Source: CAZFQD01 sp964520885
GTDB lineage: Bacteria; Bacillota; Clostridia; Oscillospirales; SIG519
Direction of reading: 5' to 3'
Length of the DNA: 11,247 bases
Assembly (NCBI GenBank): GCA_964520885.1
Contig: CAZFQD010000071.1
Span: 1-11,247 of the forward strand
Shown: piece after piece, positions 7,934 through 11,247 of the stretch
Position numbering within the stretch: the stretch's first letter is position 1
How the letters are laid out: every line of letters starts with the position of its first letter
Program-made: the position numbers and the translations under genes
The notes under the pieces: generated by a model
What the model was told of the DNA's origin: nothing
What the model saw: the letters and a program-made list of their open reading frames with translations, nothing else
Databases searched by the model: none

Positions 7934-8846
7934 ATTATCTGTTTGCAAAGCCGATATTGGTGAAAGATTAGATAAATTTTTGCTTAAAAATTTATCCGAT
8001 TACACAAGAAATGCACTTCAAAAGTTAATTGGCGAGGGCAGTGTTTTGGTTAATGAAAAATCAGTTGCAAAAAGTCATAAACTAATCAATAATGATAAAA
8101 TAACAATACATATAAAAGAGCCAAAATCATTAGAAATAAAAGAGGAAAACATTCCACTCCAAATTGTTTATGAAGATAATGATTTGTTGGTGGTAAATAA
8201 ACCACAGGGTATGGTTGTTCACCCTGCTGTCGGTAACTATGAGGGGACTTTGGTAAATGCTCTTTTGGCACATTGTGGCAATAGTTTATCGGGAATTAAC
8301 GGAGTTATACGCCCCGGTATTGTGCACCGAATTGATAAAAATACAAGTGGACTTATAATTGTGGCAAAAAACGATTTTTCTCATAATGCCCTTGCAAAGC
8401 AAATTAAAGAACATAACTTTAAAAGAATTTATGAAACAATAGTTATTGGCAATATGAAAAATAATGAAGGGATTATTAATGCCCCTATTGGACGCTCAAC
8501 AAATGACAGAAAAAAGATGACGGTTACTGAAAAAAATTCAAAAAATGCAATAACTCATTACAAAGTAATTGAAGGATTTAAAGGTTATACTCATTTGCGG
8601 TGTCAATTAGAAACAGGCAGAACTCATCAAATAAGGGTGCATTTACGAAGCATTTCTCACAGTGTTTTAGGGGATAGTGTTTATGGGCAAAAAACCAATC
8701 CCTTTGGCTTAGATGGTCAGTGCTTGCACGCAAAGGTAATTGGCTTTATTCATCCGAGAACCAATGAATATTTAGAGTTTGAGAGTGAATTGCCGGAATA
8801 TTTTAATAATGTGTTGACAAAACTACAAAATGAGTATAAATTTTAA
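7920..8846 (+). CDS. RluA-family 23S rRNA pseudouridine synthase (RluD/YlyB type)
   Basis: placeholder. Confidence 0.9.
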   Translation: MKQIELSVCKADIGERLDKFLLKNLSDYTRNALQKLIGEGSVLVNEKSVAKSHKLINNDKITIHIKEPKSLEIKEENIPLQIVYEDNDLLVVNKPQGMVVHPAVGNYEGTLVNALLAHCGNSLSGINGVIRPGIVHRIDKNTSGLIIVAKNDFSHNALAKQIKEHNFKRIYETIVIGNMKNNEGIINAPIGRSTNDRKKMTVTEKNSKNAITHYKVIEGFKGYTHLRCQLETGRTHQIRVHLRSISHSVLGDSVYGQKTNPFGLDGQCLHAKVIGFIHPRTNEYLEFESELPEYFNNVLTKLQNEYKF

Positions 8847-11247
8847 TAGATAACAAATATTAAGTTATAAAGGAGGATTTTTTGTGATTAATAAAGTTAC
8901 ACTGAAAAATTTCGAGATACTTAGAGATATACATTGGGAAAATTTAAGCAAAGTTAACTTAATAATTGGTGAAAACAGCAGTGGAAAGTCTTTTTTGTTA
9001 AAATCTTTATATAGTGCAAATAAGACAGTTGAAGAGTTTAAACGCGGAGATGATAATAGAAGTATAGGTGAAATTTTAGCTGAAAAATTATATTGGACTT
9101 TTCAAAATGATAAAATTGGAGATTTAGTTTCAAAAGGTGAAGATAAATTACATTTTGAATTTTCATTTGACAATAAAGGGTTTTCATATGGATTTGGAAA
9201 ACAGGCTACTAAAAATATTCAATACTTAAATAATGCATTAGCTGAAAGAAAAAGCAATTCAATTTTTTTTCCTTCAAAAGAAGTCTTATCACTTTATCAT
9301 ATTGTTATTAAATCAAGAGAACAGGATAAGATGTTCGGATTTGATGATACCTATTTTGACCTTGTTAAGGCACTTCAAATAATGCCAAAAGGCGGGAGAA
9401 ATTATGAGGTGTTTGCCAATTCAAGGAAATCTTTAGAGAAAATTTTAGGTGGTCGTATTGAATATGATGAAACATCAAAAAAATGGCAGTTTAAAAATGA
9501 TAAAAATCAAAAATTCGCTATAGGGGTAACATTTGAAGGAATTAAGAAAATTGCTATTTTAGACCAACTTTTATCCAATCGCTATCTTGATACTAGTTCA
9601 ATAATTTTTATTGATGAGCCAGAATCGGCTTTACATCCTTCTGCAATATGTCAGCTTTTAGATATAATTAGTGCTTTAGCTGAAACAGGAATACAGTTTT
9701 TTATTGCAAGTCATTCATATTTTGTTATTAAAAAGCTATTTCTGATAGCTACCGAAAAGAAAATTTCAATACCAATAATATCTTTGAGTAGAGATGAAAA
9801 AGCAGCTGCCGAATATAATGATTTAAAGAATGGTCTCCCAAACAATTCAATAATTGATGAATCAATAAGACTTTACGAAGAAGAAGTTGAGGAGGCTTTA
9901 AAATAATGGGTGTTCCTATTCAAGAATCAGGAATGACCTTTGTGCAATTTCCAAAAGGTCATTGCTTACATATAGAAAAAAACAAAATATATATAAAAAA
10001 TCAAGAGGAGGAAAATATAAATGACAAACAGGGAGAATGTTAACGCAGTTTTACACTATGAAAAATACGAAAGAATGCCAATAGTATCCTTTGGTTATTG
10101 GGACGAAACACTACAAAAGTGGGCAAATGAAGGGCATATTTCAACCGAACAATCAAAAGATTATGCAAGATTTGGGGACAATTCTAAGGCTGATATGGAG
10201 ATAATGAAAAAGTTAGGGTTTGATTTTAATTGGAATTCTTGCTTTGCATCAGCAACAGATTTGCTCCCTGCTTTTGAAAATGAAATTATTGAGACAAGAG
10301 AAGATGGATGTCAAATAATTAGAGATGGAAGTGGCTTAATAGTTTTAATAAAGCCAGGTGTTGTGTCTATTCCTTCTGAAATCGGAACCTCCTTAACCGA
10401 CAGAAAAGCCTGGGAGGATTTATATTTACCAAGGTTGCAATTTTCTAAGGATAGAATATGGTTTGATGGGCTAAAAGATTTAAAAGAACCATCAAATAGA
10501 GAACTGCCAATAGGACTTCATTGTGGATCATTAATGGGCAGAATTCGTGATTTGTTAGGTGTTGAGCATTTAAGCTACCTTTATGCTGATGATGAGGATT
10601 TATATAAGGAAGTTATTGATACCATAGGCAATTTATCCTACGAGGTTATTAAAACAGTTCTTGAGACAGGTGCTAAATTTGATTATGCTCATTATTGGGA
10701 GGATATTTGTTTTAAAAACGGACCACTGGTAGCTCCAAGCGTTTTTGATGAATTGGTTGGTCCACATTATAAGAGAAACAGCGAACTTCTAAATAGTTAT
10801 GGGATTGATATAATATCAATAGATTGTGATGGATGGATTGATAGTCTTATTCCAACATGGCTTGAAAATGGTGTAAACACTATGTTCCCCATTGAGGTAG
10901 GCACTTGGAATGCAAGCCTAACCCCTTGGAGAGAAAAATACGGAAAGGAACTTCGTGGCGTTGGTGGAATGAATAAAACAGTATTTGCAAGGGATTACAA
11001 GGCTGTTGATGAAGAAATAGAACGCTTAAAGCCAATTATTGAATTAGGTGGATATATTCCTTGCCCGGACCACAGAATAGCTCCGGATGCAATTTGGGAA
11101 AATGTGCAATATTACTGTGAGAAATTAAATAGTTTAACAAATTAATTTTATTATATCGAAGCCGATGTAATACTAATTAGTTTTTAAAAACCGGTAAGTT
11201 GTAAAATAAAATGACCAAGAAATAAAAAAATATGTCCCAGAGTGAAA

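Overview
The window is AT-rich, with strong purine-rich Shine-Dalgarno sequences, several TTG and GTG starts, consensus sigma-A promoters and Gram-positive gene families. It looks like chromosomal DNA of a low-G+C Firmicute, most likely an anaerobic Clostridia-type bacterium. Genus cannot be read from it. No RNA genes, CRISPR array or transposase were seen.

Bases 1-4320, all read leftward, form a regulatory and cell-surface block. In order of transcription it holds an ECF-type sigma factor (4320-3772), a small single-pass membrane protein in the anti-sigma position (3756-3364), a sigma-A-type promoter with perfect consensus hexamers (3341-3313), a membrane-anchored protein with two cohesin-like modules (3285-1858), a secreted protein with two near-duplicate cohesin-like modules and a degenerate C-terminal dockerin (1803-295), and a third secreted cohesin-like protein cut off by the window edge (262-1). 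Cohesins bind dockerins, so these proteins could assemble on the cell surface as a small scaffold. That is inference from architecture.

Bases 4395-7175, also leftward, hold rhamnulokinase (rhaB) followed by a PHP-domain protein, sharing one promoter. The rhamnose isomerase, aldolase and regulator are not in the window. The 281-bp region 7176-7456 carries two divergent, well-formed sigma-A promoters, one for rhaB and one for lspA.

Bases 7457-8846, read rightward, are the housekeeping pair lspA (signal peptidase II) and an RluD-type pseudouridine synthase, overlapping by 14 bp as in many Firmicutes. After them come an AAA-family ATPase (8884-9906) and a 45-codon ORF that starts on the ATPase stop codon. 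This ORF looks like the surviving 5' end of a larger partner gene, so the pair may be a decayed two-gene defence-like or nuclease-like module. The last gene (10021-11145) is a uroporphyrinogen-decarboxylase-fold protein of the methyltransferase-like type, unlikely to be a heme enzyme. The final 102 bp hold no gene that can be supported.
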